NCBI GenBank assembly: GCA_963840245.1
Contig: CAWIYI010000013.1
Coordinates: 49,096-113,095 of the forward strand
Reading direction: 5' to 3'
Length of the DNA: 64,000 nt
From: Bog-473 sp963840245
Lineage (GTDB): Bacteria; Actinomycetota; Acidimicrobiia; Acidimicrobiales; RAAP-2
Position numbers and translations under genes: made by a program. Each line of letters opens with the position of its first letter. The stretch's first letter is position 1. The notes beneath the pieces are model-generated. The model was given only the letters and a program-made list of their open reading frames with translations, did no database searches and was not told the origin of the DNA. Shown here piece after piece: positions 63,899 to 64,000 of the stretch.

Positions 63899-64000
63899 AT
63901 GGTGACCGCACGAAACGAGGGCTTCGACCACATGACGATCGTGGTCACCGACCTGGAGGAGGCGCGTCGCTTCTTCGGGCTCCTCGGCTTCGAGGAGACC
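63899..64000 (+). CDS. VOC family protein, N-terminus only (runs off the window)
   Basis: After GGGAGG, ATG 63899 opens a frame reading GFDHMTIVVTDLEEARRFFG then LLGFEE, the standard first module of glyoxalase/dioxygenase VOC proteins with the metal-ligand His in FDHM. The gene is cut by the window end. Confidence 0.8.
   Translation, partial: MVTARNEGFDHMTIVVTDLEEARRFFGLLGFEET

Overview
The window is a 64-kb stretch of very GC-rich DNA from an actinobacterium. The GC content, frequent GTG starts, DUF2510, SHOCT and DUF6325 small proteins, and a secreted protein with GYWLVASDGGIF-type repeats (common in Acidimicrobiia) point to the class Acidimicrobiia or a close relative; this placement is inference.

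Layout. (1) 1-2260: core genes on the minus strand (cinA start, pgsA, rimO, tRNA-Ser GCU). (2) 2.3-24 kb: an accessory region that looks visibly less GC-rich and more loosely packed. It holds two decayed copies of the same integrase N-terminus 3 kb apart, a KdpD-N/USP protein, esterases, an SDR, a cyclase-ATPase signalling protein with a frameshift, a poly-gamma-glutamate hydrolase-like protein, VOC, cupin and SRPBCC proteins, a Mug-type glycosylase, CocE hydrolase, and decayed HIT and polyprenyl synthetase genes. (3) 23.8-30 kb: SHOCT, DUF6325, DUF1269 proteins, SulP transporter, diacylglycerol-kinase-like protein, DoxX and Ohr. (4) 30-34 kb: a DoxX protein fused to a Met/His-rich exported part, then an iron-homeostasis operon (small conserved protein, bfd, bacterioferritin, DtxR regulator) behind a TTAGG/CCTAA palindromic operator. 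(5) 34.1-41.8 kb: a six-gene minus-strand operon with overlapping genes under a cobalamin riboswitch. It encodes an exported alpha/alpha-barrel (prenyltransferase/transcobalamin-like) protein, a membrane-anchored surface protein, a complete ECF transporter (T, fused A-A, S) and a BtuF-like binding protein. (6) 42-64 kb: housekeeping and metabolism (HSL esterase, CoA transferase, USP, HDAC-like, ADH, Nudix, CYTH-CHAD, TauE, PxpABC, Lhr helicase, methyltransferase, patatin, an uncharacterised coupled gene pair, TypA).

How the genes work together. The clearest integrated unit is (5). The riboswitch ties the whole operon to vitamin B12, so the two exported proteins are best read as a cell-surface corrinoid capture device feeding an ECF importer, a bacterial counterpart of the transcobalamin two-domain design. 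Unit (4) couples iron storage, release and sensing, but both bacterioferritin ferroxidase histidines and two DtxR metal ligands are replaced.

Caution: at least six genes carry single-base-type frameshifts, mostly in GC runs and often with every catalytic motif intact. Some of these (lhr, pxpBC, the cyclase-ATPase) may be sequencing errors; others (polyprenyl synthetase, integrase remnants) look truly decayed.
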